This document shows positions 5,906 to 12,614 of a DNA stretch of 15,562 bases, piece after piece. Every line of letters begins with the position of its first letter. Position 1 is the stretch's first letter. Both the position numbers and the translations under genes were made by a program. The notes beneath the pieces are model-generated. The model was given only the letters and a program-made list of their open reading frames with translations, did not search any database and was not told the origin of the DNA. Source of the stretch: Candidatus Bathycorpusculum sp. (lineage in GTDB: Archaea; Thermoproteota; Bathyarchaeia; Bathyarchaeales; Bathycorpusculaceae); the NCBI GenBank assembly GCA_009779045.1, contig WREZ01000007.1, positions 1-15,562 of the forward strand. Reading direction: 5' to 3'.

Positions 5906-6264
5906 AGCTTTACTCCTAAATTAACATTTTAAGATGCGGTTTAAGTAGCTTTTTTTCCAAACTTAAATACATTGTGGTACAAGATAATTTTTCTAGCTTA
6001 AAAAAACAAATACATTTCACACAATAACTAAACTAAACATAAAAAACAAGATATATAACTATGACCAAAATATTCACTGAAACAAAATTTTTACATGTTT
6101 TTGAACGATTTATACATATCACTATCATACACCTTATAGGCTTCTACACAGCCTTTCATGGAAGAGAACAATAAGACATATCAAATCCTATATCAACAAA
6201 AAACGTAATCACAGGATAAGCCTTTATCAAGCTTAATAAAATAAACAGTACAGGAAGAAACAAA
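5906..6264. other. Divergent intergenic region, alba / IMPase-family gene
   Basis: 359 nt of A-rich sequence. On the alba side it holds the TATA boxes and GGAG described separately. On the other side, GATAA (6215-6219) and TTATC (6224-6228) form a small inverted repeat overlapping a TATA-like CTTTATC about 25-30 nt before the expected start of the IMPase mRNA, and AGGAAG (6252-6257) is its ribosome-binding site. A 37-codon ATG reading frame (6061-6174) has no ribosome-binding site and no recognisable product. I see no RNA gene or longer repeat. Confidence 0.4.
5962..5970 (-). promoter_or_regulatory. TATA box of albA
   Basis: On the minus strand GTATTTAAG, about 60 nt upstream of the alba ATG, giving a leader of about 34 nt that contains the GGAG ribosome-binding site. 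A second TATA-like stretch (CTTAAACC, near 5938-5946) closer to the gene could be used instead. Confidence 0.4.
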
Positions 6265-7089
6265 ATGAACCCACAACATGACTGGTTTAAAATCTTAATC
6301 GATTGCAAAAACAACGTTAAGAAAGCAATAAAACCACATCTAAAAACCTTAAACGACCCCCAACCTGACCTAGGAAAAGGTGCAGGTGGAGACGCAATGA
6401 AACCAGTAGACCTAGCCGCCGAAAAAGCTATTGTTGACACACTGCAAAGCCATGCTGTTTCATTTTCATTAATTAGTGAAGAATCAGGCTTTGAACAGTA
6501 CGGCGATACCCCAGAAGAGTGCTACATTACAATTGACCCAATTGATGGCACAACCAACTTAGTACGTGGACTACCGTTTTATGCATCATCAATTGCAGTT
6601 TCAAGAAAACCAGTCATATCAGAAGTTTACGCAGCCTTAGTTACCGATCTGCATCATGACATTACCTATATAGCACAAGAAGAAAAAGGAGCATACAGAG
6701 ACGGAGAAAAAATTAAAACTTCACAGATAACATCACTTCAAGAGGCTGTGCTTGGAATGGATCTTAACACTTATAAAGTTGCAGAAATTGCACCTAAACT
6801 AACCGATTTAATCCAACAAACCAAACACATCAGACATTACGGTGCTAACGCATTAGAATTATGCTATGTTGCCAACGGATTAACAGACGCCTTTGTAGAC
6901 ATACGAGGAAAACTACGCACCACAGATGTCGCAGCAGGCTTCTTAATAATCAAAGAAGCAGGAGGTTTAGTAACTGACATAGATAGCCAGCCAGTTAACG
7001 TAAAACTAGACCCCAAACAAAACTTAAAGTTCGTAGCATCAGGCAACACCAAAATCCACAAAGCAATCCTCGAGTTAGTCAAACACTAA
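6265..7089 (+). CDS. Inositol-1-monophosphatase / fructose-1,6-bisphosphatase family protein
   Basis: Mg2+-dependent sugar-phosphate phosphatase of the IMPase superfamily, 274 residues. Seen: N-terminal helix, the GKGAGGDAMKPVDLAAEKA segment corresponding to the mobile metal loop, metal-ligand motif ISEESGFE, the signature DPIDGTTNLVRGLPF (metal-binding Asp, Asp and the GT), and the C-terminal RTTDVAAGFLIIKEAGG, matching the WDxAAG motif with Thr in place of Trp. Archaeal members often hydrolyse both inositol-1-phosphate (phospholipid and osmolyte synthesis) and fructose-1,6-bisphosphate (gluconeogenesis), so the physiological substrate cannot be fixed from sequence. Cytosolic, no signal peptide. 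The ATG at 6265 has AGGAAG seven nt upstream. Monocistronic; convergent with the beta-helix protein gene. Confidence 0.9.
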   Translation: MNPQHDWFKILIDCKNNVKKAIKPHLKTLNDPQPDLGKGAGGDAMKPVDLAAEKAIVDTLQSHAVSFSLISEESGFEQYGDTPEECYITIDPIDGTTNLVRGLPFYASSIAVSRKPVISEVYAALVTDLHHDITYIAQEEKGAYRDGEKIKTSQITSLQEAVLGMDLNTYKVAEIAPKLTDLIQQTKHIRHYGANALELCYVANGLTDAFVDIRGKLRTTDVAAGFLIIKEAGGLVTDIDSQPVNVKLDPKQNLKFVASGNTKIHKAILELVKH

Positions 7090-7101
7090 ACCAAAAAACA
7101 C

Positions 7102-7106
7102 TTTTT
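7102..7106 (+). terminator. Oligo-T run after the IMPase-family gene
   Basis: Five T in a pyrimidine-rich stretch 12 nt after the stop codon. Further down, TCACT (7163-7167) and AGTGA (7172-7176) form a 5-bp hairpin around four A, whose minus-strand reading has a T loop and could help end the converging beta-helix transcript. Both are weak signals. Confidence 0.3.
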
Positions 7107-7296
7107 CCCTCTCCATCAATCACAATTTAGCAAAAACTTTGTCTTATCACCAGCTACACATCTCACTAAAAAGTGAAGAGCATTCACCATTTAGGGAGAC
7201 AAGTTATTTTTCATATTTTACCGGTTTTAACTCTTTTCTTTGATGGCCTTCACATTTTACCCATATTTTCAACATTTCACAACTTTACGAAATTTT

Positions 7297-8187
7297 TTAT
7301 AAAGTTATTTGATGAACATCATCACCAACATTAGCTGCATTACCTGAAATTTCGCCACCAAACCTATTAAACGTCCCAAACTGGCCACTATACACACCAC
7401 CACCTTCTCGAACAGCTGTGTTATAAGTAATCTCACCGCTTGATATCCTAAAAAAACCGTTTACGTACACACCGCCTCCATAATATGTGGCTACATTATT
7501 AGTAATCATGCCACCAGACATATTAAAAGTGCCATCCGTATCTACTCCACCACCATAGTCAGCTACATTATTGGTAACCACACCCCCCTTCAGCTCAAAA
7601 ACACCACCAGGGACAATGAGTACACCACCACCTATAGCAGCGGTATTACCAGAAATCACACCACCCAACATAGTAAAAACACCACAGTTATACACACCAC
7701 CGCCACCTCCACCACCACTACCAGTAGCACCACGCCAACCGTTGTTACCGATAATTTCACCATCAACCATAATAAACGTGCCATCAGGTTCAACAAACAC
7801 CCCACTACCTGAACCACTACCCTCATGAGTCACAATAACGCCATCAAGCCATAGTAACCCATCACCATTAACTGTAATAGCATTCTCACCATCTGCACCA
7901 ATCAGTTTGAAAAATTCAATGTCACTATTGCTAGTTAGGGTTATTTCTTTGTTAGTAGGAATCACAAGAGTTTCTGTAAGGACAATATCTGTACCAAGTT
8001 TTATAACTTGATGTCCCACAGCATTATTAACAGCCTCTCTGAGTTCCACCTCACTAACAACCACTCCTTTGTCAAGAGACAAATAAACAAACAAAGAAGA
8101 AACCAACACAACAACCACAATCAAAGAAACAATTAACAGAGATCTACGACGAGACCCGCGCAAATCAATTGAAGATTTAACAGGCAT
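7297..8187 (-). CDS. Membrane-anchored beta-helix surface protein with PMP-like GG repeats
   Basis: 296 residues. Seen: a basic N terminus (RGSRRRS), one hydrophobic segment (about 16-37, LLIVSLIVVVVLVSSLFVYL) acting as a membrane anchor or uncleaved signal, a spacer with strand-like sequence (38-125), then from about 128 six imperfect units of 22-28 residues of the type G-F-M-GG-I-N-A-GGG-V (for example TFNMSGGMITNNVA), broken by a glycine run near 155-165. Such units build right-handed parallel beta-helices in chlamydial PMPs, methanogen surface proteins and polysaccharide lyases or adhesins. No catalytic motif or sorting signal is visible. Predicted to project outside the cell. The ATG at 8187 follows a GGGAG about ten nt upstream. 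Gly/Val/Asn-rich composition sets it apart from its neighbours. A binding or adhesive role is inferred. Confidence 0.75.
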   Translation of the reverse strand: MPVKSSIDLRGSRRRSLLIVSLIVVVVLVSSLFVYLSLDKGVVVSEVELREAVNNAVGHQVIKLGTDIVLTETLVIPTNKEITLTSNSDIEFFKLIGADGENAITVNGDGLLWLDGVIVTHEGSGSGSGVFVEPDGTFIMVDGEIIGNNGWRGATGSGGGGGGGVYNCGVFTMLGGVISGNTAAIGGGVLIVPGGVFELKGGVVTNNVADYGGGVDTDGTFNMSGGMITNNVATYYGGGVYVNGFFRISSGEITYNTAVREGGGVYSGQFGTFNRFGGEISGNAANVGDDVHQITL

Positions 8188-8212
8188 ATCACATACACTC
8201 CCAAATGATATA

Positions 8213-8231
8213 ATATATATATATATATATA
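8213..8231. repeat. AT dinucleotide tract in the beta-helix gene promoter
   Basis: Nine AT units plus one A, uninterrupted, 26 to 44 nt upstream of the ATG of the beta-helix surface protein, covering the place where its TATA box should sit. No other TATA-like element is nearer the gene. Length changes in such tracts arise by slipped-strand replication. Confidence 0.85.
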
Positions 8232-8677
8232 GTTTATATGTTTTTTGTTTTTTTACGATATATCAATTTAACGTTCAGCATCACACAATTTTAAATATAG
8301 TTTTTTCAAATAACATTGTATATAGTGGTGTTTGCTTGCATCAAATGGTTCAATATAAGAGTTTGAATGTACCTTACACTGTAAATACACAAATTTCTCA
8401 CAAAATTAACAACAATAGATACATCACATCTACGCGTTAAACAACAGTAAAACTACAAAAAAACATACACACCACCTTACTCAAACAGTTACAACCTGAA
8501 TACAAGGTGTTACATACCCTGCTTAACGTGAACCGCAGGTTACACGATAACTTAGCCCTTATTTTTATGATGATTATTCTAGGAATATGAGAAGTATGAT
8601 ATGGAAGGTAATTAAAAATCATTTATCGGTGAAAATGGGCATAAAATTTATTGGATTGAAGCGTCATAGTATAAATT
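8232..8677. other. Intergenic region with an imperfect hairpin, upstream of hsp20
   Basis: 446 nt without a credible gene, between two divergent genes. It holds an AC-rich stretch on the plus strand and an imperfect hairpin at 8523-8550: CGTGAACC, a three-base loop, then GGTT-A-CACG (8-bp stem with one bulged A), extended by TTA/TAA across a mismatch. At the 3' end TAAAATTTATT is the probable hsp20 TATA box. A box C-like ATGATGA at 8567 has no partner box D. Confidence 0.45.
8642..8652 (+). promoter_or_regulatory. TATA box of hsp20, probably leaderless
   Basis: TAAAATTTATT, centred about 31 nt before the GTG at 8678. There is no Shine-Dalgarno sequence in between, so transcription probably starts at or near the start codon. 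Confidence 0.45.
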
Positions 8678-9286
8678 GTGAGTGTTTTGTCTTCAGAAGA
8701 TAATGATGGTTTTCCTGAGAGGTTTGAGAAACGTCGTGTGTCGTCTAAAAAGCCGTTTTTCAAGGATATAGAGGATATGTTTCATGAGATTGAGAAGATG
8801 ATGGAGCATGAGTTTGAGGATTTTCAAGAGAAAGTTCCTAAAGAGTTCATTAAAGAGCGTAAGTTGTCAGATGGGAGTACTGTTAGGGAACTTGGGCCGT
8901 TTGTGCATGGTTATAGTGTGAAAATTGGTTCGGATGGTAAGCCAGATATTCAAGAGTTTGGGAATTTAAAGAAGGCTCCTGGGGGTACTAAAGTTAAAGA
9001 GGAGCGTGAGCCTCTGGTTGATGTTGTGGATAATGCGGATGAAATTCGTGTAGTTGTTGAATTGCCTGGTGTTGAGAAATCAGACATTAAGTTGTATGGG
9101 ACTGATGATTCTTTGACTATTTCAGTTGATACGTCTCAGTATAAATATTATAAGGAGGTTGAATTGCCTGCTAAAATTCGTACTAAAGAGGCAAGGTCGA
9201 CTTATAAGAATGGTGTTTTAGAGGTTGTTATTCCTAAGCTTGAGCCGTCAGGTAGCCCTAAAGGTGAACCAATTAATATAAGTTAA
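8678..9286 (+). CDS. hsp20: Small heat-shock protein, Hsp20/alpha-crystallin family
   Basis: ATP-independent holdase chaperone, 202 residues. Seen: an N-terminal helical arm (DIEDMFHEIEKMMEHEFEDF), a GPFVHGYSVKIGSDGKPDIQEFGN segment that marks a subgroup of archaeal Hsp20 proteins, then the alpha-crystallin domain from EPLVDVVDNADEIRVVVELPGVEKSDI to the NGVLEVVIPK signature (about 110-187), and a C-terminal INI (Ile199, Ile201) matching the I-x-I motif that docks subunits in oligomers. All family elements are present, so it is intact. It starts at GTG 8678; no ribosome-binding site, and a TATA box at near-leaderless distance. Third positions are strongly G/T-biased, unlike the A/C-biased genes upstream. 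Confidence 0.93.
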   Translation: MSVLSSEDNDGFPERFEKRRVSSKKPFFKDIEDMFHEIEKMMEHEFEDFQEKVPKEFIKERKLSDGSTVRELGPFVHGYSVKIGSDGKPDIQEFGNLKKAPGGTKVKEEREPLVDVVDNADEIRVVVELPGVEKSDIKLYGTDDSLTISVDTSQYKYYKEVELPAKIRTKEARSTYKNGVLEVVIPKLEPSGSPKGEPINIS

Positions 9287-9308
9287 ACTAAAAGTCTAAA
9301 TTCTCCAT

Positions 9309-9317
9309 CTTTTTATA
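9309..9317 (+). promoter_or_regulatory. TATA box of the SWIM-protein gene, leaderless
   Basis: Contains TTTTTATA, about 25 nt upstream of the TTG at 9338. With no Shine-Dalgarno sequence between them, a leaderless mRNA starting at the TTG is the simplest reading. The box lies 23 nt after the hsp20 stop, so the two genes are probably separate transcription units. Confidence 0.5.
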
Positions 9318-9337
9318 GATATGTATAGTGTAAACTG

Positions 9338-9748
9338 TTGACTGATAACTCTGAAATAGAAACTTTGAATGTTATTTGTAAACAAGCTAAAGTAGCAGGT
9401 AAACTATCAGGGGAGAATATAAATGAGCTCTATGAGCTTTTTGGGCAACGTTTTACTAAAGCGTTGGATACGCTTAAGGATAATAGAGTTAAGAAGTATG
9501 TTTTTAAGCCTAGTAGTCGTGTAGTTTGGATTGTTGTGGGTCGTGAACGGGATTATTTAATTATGCCTGAGGCAGAGTTTTGTACTTGTGATGATTTTTA
9601 TTTTAGAGTTTTAGATAAGAAAGTTCACATGTGTTATCATCTTTTTGCTCAAAAAATTGCGCAGAATTTGGGTTGGTTTGAGTCCATTGATGCCAACGAT
9701 GAGAACTATGGCATGCTCATGAATGAGTGGAAAAAAGCTACACCTTAA
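9338..9748 (+). CDS. SWIM zinc-finger protein, possible archaeal Sws1-like recombination factor
   Basis: 136 residues. Seen: an N-terminal helical part (about 1-50), a strand pair VWIVVGRERDYLIMPE, and a complete SWIM finger C-x-C-x14-C-x-H: Cys82, Cys84, Cys99, His101 (EFCTCDD ... HMCYHLFAQ). Small archaeal SWIM proteins of this layout are related to eukaryotic Sws1/ZSWIM7, which partners Rad51 paralogues in homologous recombination (family knowledge). RPA lies one small gene downstream, which fits a single-strand DNA or recombination role, but no RadA paralogue is in the window. Start TTG at 9338 at leaderless distance from a TATA box. A general SWIM DNA-binding protein of other function cannot be excluded. 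Confidence 0.78.
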   Translation: MTDNSEIETLNVICKQAKVAGKLSGENINELYELFGQRFTKALDTLKDNRVKKYVFKPSSRVVWIVVGRERDYLIMPEAEFCTCDDFYFRVLDKKVHMCYHLFAQKIAQNLGWFESIDANDENYGMLMNEWKKATP

Positions 9749-9757
9749 ATATTTAAA
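9747..9757 (+). promoter_or_regulatory. TATA promoter of the 42-residue membrane protein
   Basis: AAATATTTAAA-type AT box overlapping the stop codon of the SWIM-protein gene. It lies about 25 nt before a start near 9778, which would leave a short leader carrying AGGAG (9779-9783). Confidence 0.45.
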
Positions 9758-9790
9758 TGTGTAAGAATAGGTACACACAGGAGAATCTTA

Positions 9791-9919
9791 ATGGATCTAA
9801 GTGGATATTTCGAAATATTGCAGTATATCATGATGGGCGCAACAGCAGTTGCTATAATGTTAATCTTCCTTTATGTTTATCATAGTAAAGACGATGAAGA
9901 GGAAGAAGAAAAAGAGTAA
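9791..9919 (+). CDS. 42-residue membrane microprotein with acidic tail
   Basis: Unrecognised small protein. Seen: short N terminus (MDLSGYFEILQY), one transmembrane helix (about residues 13-30, IMMGATAVAIMLIFLYVY), then HSK and a strongly acidic C-terminal tail of ten residues (DDEEEEEKE). Everything expected of a real gene is present: AGGAG seven nt before the ATG, a TATA box upstream, and a hairpin/oligo-T terminator overlapping the stop. By charge, the short N terminus is likely outside and the tail inside or the reverse; the positive-inside rule does not decide because basic residues are few. It lies between the SWIM protein and RPA genes on the same strand but appears to be its own transcription unit. 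Function unknown. Confidence 0.7.
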   Translation: MDLSGYFEILQYIMMGATAVAIMLIFLYVYHSKDDEEEEEKE

Positions 9920-9935
9920 AGGTTTTTTTAACCTT
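9919..9935 (+). terminator. Hairpin/oligo-T terminator of the microprotein gene
   Basis: AAGGTT (9919-9924) and AACCTT (9930-9935) pair perfectly around a loop of five T, starting at the stop codon; a long T-rich stretch (9936-9962) follows. Good terminator geometry for an archaeal gene. Confidence 0.6.
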
Positions 9936-9976
9936 ACTTTCTTCTTTGCTTTTCTTGTTTTCTAAGGAGAAGAGTA

Positions 9977-10078
9977 AGGAACTGTGCATAATTAACTTGC
10001 GATCACATGCATGGGCAAAACATGTGATTGAACGTATTACACACCAAAAATATCGTAAGTTATTTTCACACAGTTCCT
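9977..10078. repeat. 102-nt element of nested inverted repeats (MITE-like or structured RNA)
   Basis: Three pairings are nested. Outer: AGGAACTGTG (9977-9986) with CACAGTTCCT (10069-10078), 10 of 10. Middle: AACTTGCGAT (9994-10003) with ATCGTAAGTT (10052-10061), 9 of 10 plus a G-U. Inner: CACATG (10004-10009) with CATGTG (10021-10026), extendable to 8 bp. A symmetric 7/7 internal loop separates outer and middle. Read as DNA, the ends are 27-bp terminal inverted repeats with 23 of 27 matching. An imperfect direct repeat of 13 nt (11 matches) borders it: 9962-9974 and 10077-10089, the second overlapping the last two bases of the element. Alternatives: a miniature transposable element, an H/ACA-like or other small RNA, or an operator. 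No strong promoter precedes it on the plus strand. Confidence 0.6.
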
Positions 10079-10261
10079 AAAGGGAAGAGATAATATTGTA
10101 TTGGTAATTGTTTTGCTATTTATTATATCAGCTAATTGGGTTTATGTTTCACTTTAAATTTGTGTTAAGAGGTTACATAGGAGAATGTATTGGAAGTAAA
10201 GTTGGAAATTTATTGTTTATGATGTTGCTTTTGGGTTTTTATAAATGTAAGTAAATGTTTT
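10079..10261. other. AT-rich region upstream of RPA
   Basis: 183 nt with no credible gene. It contains AGGAG at 10179-10183 followed only by frames of ten codons or fewer, and the RPA TATA box at its end. It completes the 342-nt non-coding stretch between the microprotein gene and RPA. Confidence 0.5.
10236..10245 (+). promoter_or_regulatory. TATA box of RPA
   Basis: TTTTTATAAA. A start about 25-27 nt from its centre falls near 10266-10268, downstream of the TTG at 10262, which argues for initiation at the internal ATG at 10307. Confidence 0.5.
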
Positions 10262-10306
10262 TTGAACGTAAACTATAAACAAGTAAAAAACAGTTTATGT
10301 GTAGAA

Positions 10307-11461
10307 ATGATAATTGAAGAGATTGTTGCAGCGATACTTGCTAAACAGCCAGAGTTGTCTGAGCAGCAAATTAAAGAAATGCTTATGCAGGAAAGAGTGC
10401 GTTCAGGCGGTTTAATAGGTGACGAAACACTTCTACGATTAATAGCAGTGAGATATGGTGTTGAAGTTACCAAGCAGGTGGAGCTTAATGGGATTTTGTC
10501 GTCAGGTCGTTTGTTTTCAGGTTTGAATGATGTTTCAGTTGAAGGTATATTAGTGGCTGTTTTTCCGGTGCGTAATTTTGGTGGGGAGAAAAGTGGTAAG
10601 CTTGTTAATTTGATGATTGCTGATGAGGATGGTATTTTACGTGTTGTTTTGTGGAGTGATAAAGTGGAAATTATTGAAAGAGGTCAATTGCAAGTTGGGC
10701 AAAATGTTAGGTTTTTGCATGGATATACAAGGGAGGATCAGTATGGTAAAGTTGAGTTGCATTTAGGTATAAAAAGTAGAGTTGAAATTAGTAGTAATGA
10801 AGATTTGAAAATTGGTTATCCTGATGTGGAAAAGTTTGTTTCAAAGATAGGTGAAATTGTCAACACTTTTAACAATGTGCATTTATCGGGTAGGGTTAAA
10901 GAGGTGGTGAGTTCGAAGTCGTTTACTAAGGGGGATGGCACAGAGGGTAAATTTATGCGTTTTATTCTTGTAGATGATTCTGCAGAAATTGCTGTTGTTG
11001 TGTGGAATGGTAAAGTTGATGTATTAGAGAAGCAGCTTAAGCCTAATGTTTGTCTGTATTTGGTTAATGGTAAAGTTAAAGAAAAAGAAGTGGGTGGTTT
11101 TGAGGTACATGTTGACTCGACGAGTTTTGTGCAGATTCAGCCGGTTACGCTGCAGTTGAGTAAAATTGGTGATTTAAAGGAGGGGGATATTGTTAATGTG
11201 GTGGGAGATGTTTCAAGTGTTGATATGGTAAAAGAGGTAACTACGAGTAGAGGTGAACAAATTAAATTGTTTACTTTTGAGTTAAAAGATGAAACGGGTG
11301 TAGTTAGGGTTTCTGTGTGGCGTAATCAAGTTGAGCAGTTTCGTGATTTGAAAATGGGTGATAGTGTTACTGTAGAGAACGTGTTTGTTAAGAAAGGGTA
11401 TGGGGATAAATTGGAGTTGTCCACGCGTAGTGGGACTCAATTTAAAGTTAAAGTTATTTGA
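10307..11461 (+). CDS. rpa: Replication protein A, three OB folds
   Basis: Single-stranded-DNA-binding protein of archaeal replication and repair; 384 residues from the ATG chosen here. Seen (numbers from this ATG): a short N-terminal helical region, IEEIVAAILAKQPELSEQQIKE, which in archaeal RPAs begins the protein; OB fold 1 about 55-155 (VEGILVAVFPVRNF to DQYGKVELHLG); OB fold 2 about 185-285 (VHLSGRVKEVVSSKSF); OB fold 3 about 292-384 (GDIVNVVGDVSSVDMVKEV to [16 protein letters not shown]). No C-terminal zinc finger, unlike some euryarchaeal RPAs. A longer frame opens at TTG 10262 (15 more residues), but that TTG lies upstream of the expected mRNA start and its residues do not resemble the family. 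Its last eight bases overlap the dehydrogenase gene tail to tail. Confidence 0.9.
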   Translation: MIIEEIVAAILAKQPELSEQQIKEMLMQERVRSGGLIGDETLLRLIAVRYGVEVTKQVELNGILSSGRLFSGLNDVSVEGILVAVFPVRNFGGEKSGKLVNLMIADEDGILRVVLWSDKVEIIERGQLQVGQNVRFLHGYTREDQYGKVELHLGIKSRVEISSNEDLKIGYPDVEKFVSKIGEIVNTFNNVHLSGRVKEVVSSKSFTKGDGTEGKFMRFILVDDSAEIAVVVWNGKVDVLEKQLKPNVCLYLVNGKVKEKEVGGFEVHVDSTSFVQIQPVTLQLSKIGDLKEGDIVNVVGDVSSVDMVKEVTTSRGEQIKLFTFELKDETGVVRVSVWRNQVEQFRDLKMGDSVTVENVFVKKGYGDKLELSTRSGTQFKVKVI

Positions 11462-12473
11462 TTTTTTCAACGATTGCGTCTGCCATGTCGCTTGTTGTTG
11501 CTTTTCCGCCTAAGTCTGCTGTACGGATTTTTCCTTCCACAAGTACAGTAACTACAGCTTCTTCAATTTTTTTGGCTGCTTCTTTCTCGCCAAGATAGTT
11601 AAGCATCATTGCACCTGCAAGTATTGTTGCAATTGGGTTTACACGGTTCATACCTGTATATTTTGGTGCGCTGCCATGTACAGGTTCGAACATGCCATAG
11701 GTTTCGCCAATGTTTGCACCTGCTGCAAGACCAAGACTGCCCGTTACTTGTGCGGCTTCATCACTTAAAATATCACCAAACAAGTTTGTGGTAACCATAA
11801 CATCATATATGGCAGGTTGTTTGATTAACTGCATTGTTGCAGCATCAATATGTAAATCGTCAACCGTAACTTCGGGATAACGTTTTTGGACTTCTTTTAC
11901 TGCGTCTTTGAATATGCCATCGGTTATGCGTAAAATGTTACCTTTATGGATGTATGTTAAATGTTTTTTGCGTTGCATAGCTAGTTTGAAAGCGTATTCA
12001 GCAACTTTAAGGGAGGCCTCAGTAGTAATAATTCGAAAAGCAACACTTACACCAGGAGCAATAAGTGCTTCTTGACCAGAATAGAGCCCCTCAGTATTTT
12101 CCCTAACCACCACTAAATCAATATCAGGTTTTATAGACTCTATACTTGGAAAACTTTTACAGGGACGAATATTAGCATATAAATTAAACATTCGACGCAA
12201 AGTAACAGCAACACTAACGGGTGCACCAGGCTCCTCAGGAGTAGTCATGGGACCCTTAAGACATGCATCAGTTTTTTTAATCATTGCAACAGTCTCTTTA
12301 GGAAGATTAGTACCATGCTCTGGAATACAATGTGCACCAGCTTCACCATAAAGATAATTAAGTTTAAAATCTGAAATTTTTTGAATGGCGTCAAGAACCT
12401 TCACAGTTGCCTCAGTTACCTCAGGACCAATACCATCGCCCTTAAGGACTGAAATGTTGTAAATTTTAACCAT
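11454..12473 (-). CDS. Isocitrate/homoisocitrate-type dehydrogenase, NAD(P)-dependent
   Basis: Decarboxylating beta-hydroxyacid dehydrogenase, 339 residues, the short archaeal form. Seen: N-terminal GDGIGPEV nucleotide/metal region, [14 protein letters not shown] (substrate-binding arginines), [12 protein letters not shown], Lys in [11 protein letters not shown], metal ligands in [15 protein letters not shown], and the adenine-binding loop [18 protein letters not shown]. The Lys271-Tyr272 and Val278 of that loop match the NADP-specific residues of E. coli isocitrate dehydrogenase, not the Asp-Ile/Ala of NAD enzymes such as AksF or Leu[15 protein letters not shown] favours isocitrate or homoisocitrate over 3-isopropylmalate. 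Exact substrate undetermined. The ATG at 12473 has AGGT eight nt upstream. The operon upstream is about 140 nt away and this gene has its own promoter. Third-codon bias flips inside the gene near 12030. Confidence 0.88.
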   Translation of the reverse strand: MVKIYNISVLKGDGIGPEVTEATVKVLDAIQKISDFKLNYLYGEAGAHCIPEHGTNLPKETVAMIKKTDACLKGPMTTPEEPGAPVSVAVTLRRMFNLYANIRPCKSFPSIESIKPDIDLVVVRENTEGLYSGQEALIAPGVSVAFRIITTEASLKVAEYAFKLAMQRKKHLTYIHKGNILRITDGIFKDAVKEVQKRYPEVTVDDLHIDAATMQLIKQPAIYDVMVTTNLFGDILSDEAAQVTGSLGLAAGANIGETYGMFEPVHGSAPKYTGMNRVNPIATILAGAMMLNYLGEKEAAKKIEEAVVTVLVEGKIRTADLGGKATTSDMADAIVEKIK

Positions 12474-12520
12474 CTAAATCTACCTAAAGACAAGTGTTAA
12501 CGTCTCCATTTATCAGTATA

Positions 12521-12531
12521 TCGTTTAAACA
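12521..12531 (-). promoter_or_regulatory. TATA promoter of the dehydrogenase gene
   Basis: On the minus strand TGTTTAAACGA, containing the palindrome GTTTAAAC, about 50 nt before the ATG. It predicts a leader of roughly 25-30 nt that carries the AGGT ribosome-binding site. Confidence 0.4.
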
Positions 12532-12606
12532 TACAAGTTTTAACAAACAAAATAAACAATTACACCTTCAACAAGAAAAGATAAACAGTATACGTGAAGT
12601 GGCAGC

Positions 12607-12612
12607 AAAAAA
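12607..12612 (-). terminator. Oligo-T terminator of the homocysteine operon
   Basis: Six T on the minus strand, two bases after the UPF0280 stop codon, followed by further T-rich stretches. It separates the operon from the downstream dehydrogenase gene, which has its own TATA box. Confidence 0.45.
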
Positions 12613-12614
12613 GT

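Noticed and set aside
6061..6174. 37-codon ATG frame upstream of the IMPase-family gene
   Set aside because: No ribosome-binding site, no recognisable sequence, AT-rich spacer composition; kept only as a note.
8567..8573. Box C-like ATGATGA, possible C/D sRNA
   Set aside because: No box D (CTGA) at a suitable distance on either side and no terminal stem.
8437..8622. A 61-codon minus-strand frame upstream of hsp20
   Set aside because: Composition is spacer-like, no ribosome-binding site, no family resemblance, and it contains the hairpin.
8232..8677. Replication origin at the A/C to T/G composition change
   Set aside because: No origin-recognition-box-like repeats and no cdc6/orc1 gene nearby; skew flips several times in the window, so one flip is not an origin signal.
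10101..10157. An 18-residue hydrophobic frame after the inverted-repeat element
   Set aside because: Starts at TTG with no well placed ribosome-binding site; T-rich sequence reads as hydrophobic by chance.
10262..10306. TTG-initiated 15-residue extension of RPA
   Set aside because: The TTG lies at or before the predicted mRNA start and the added residues do not match the family N terminus.
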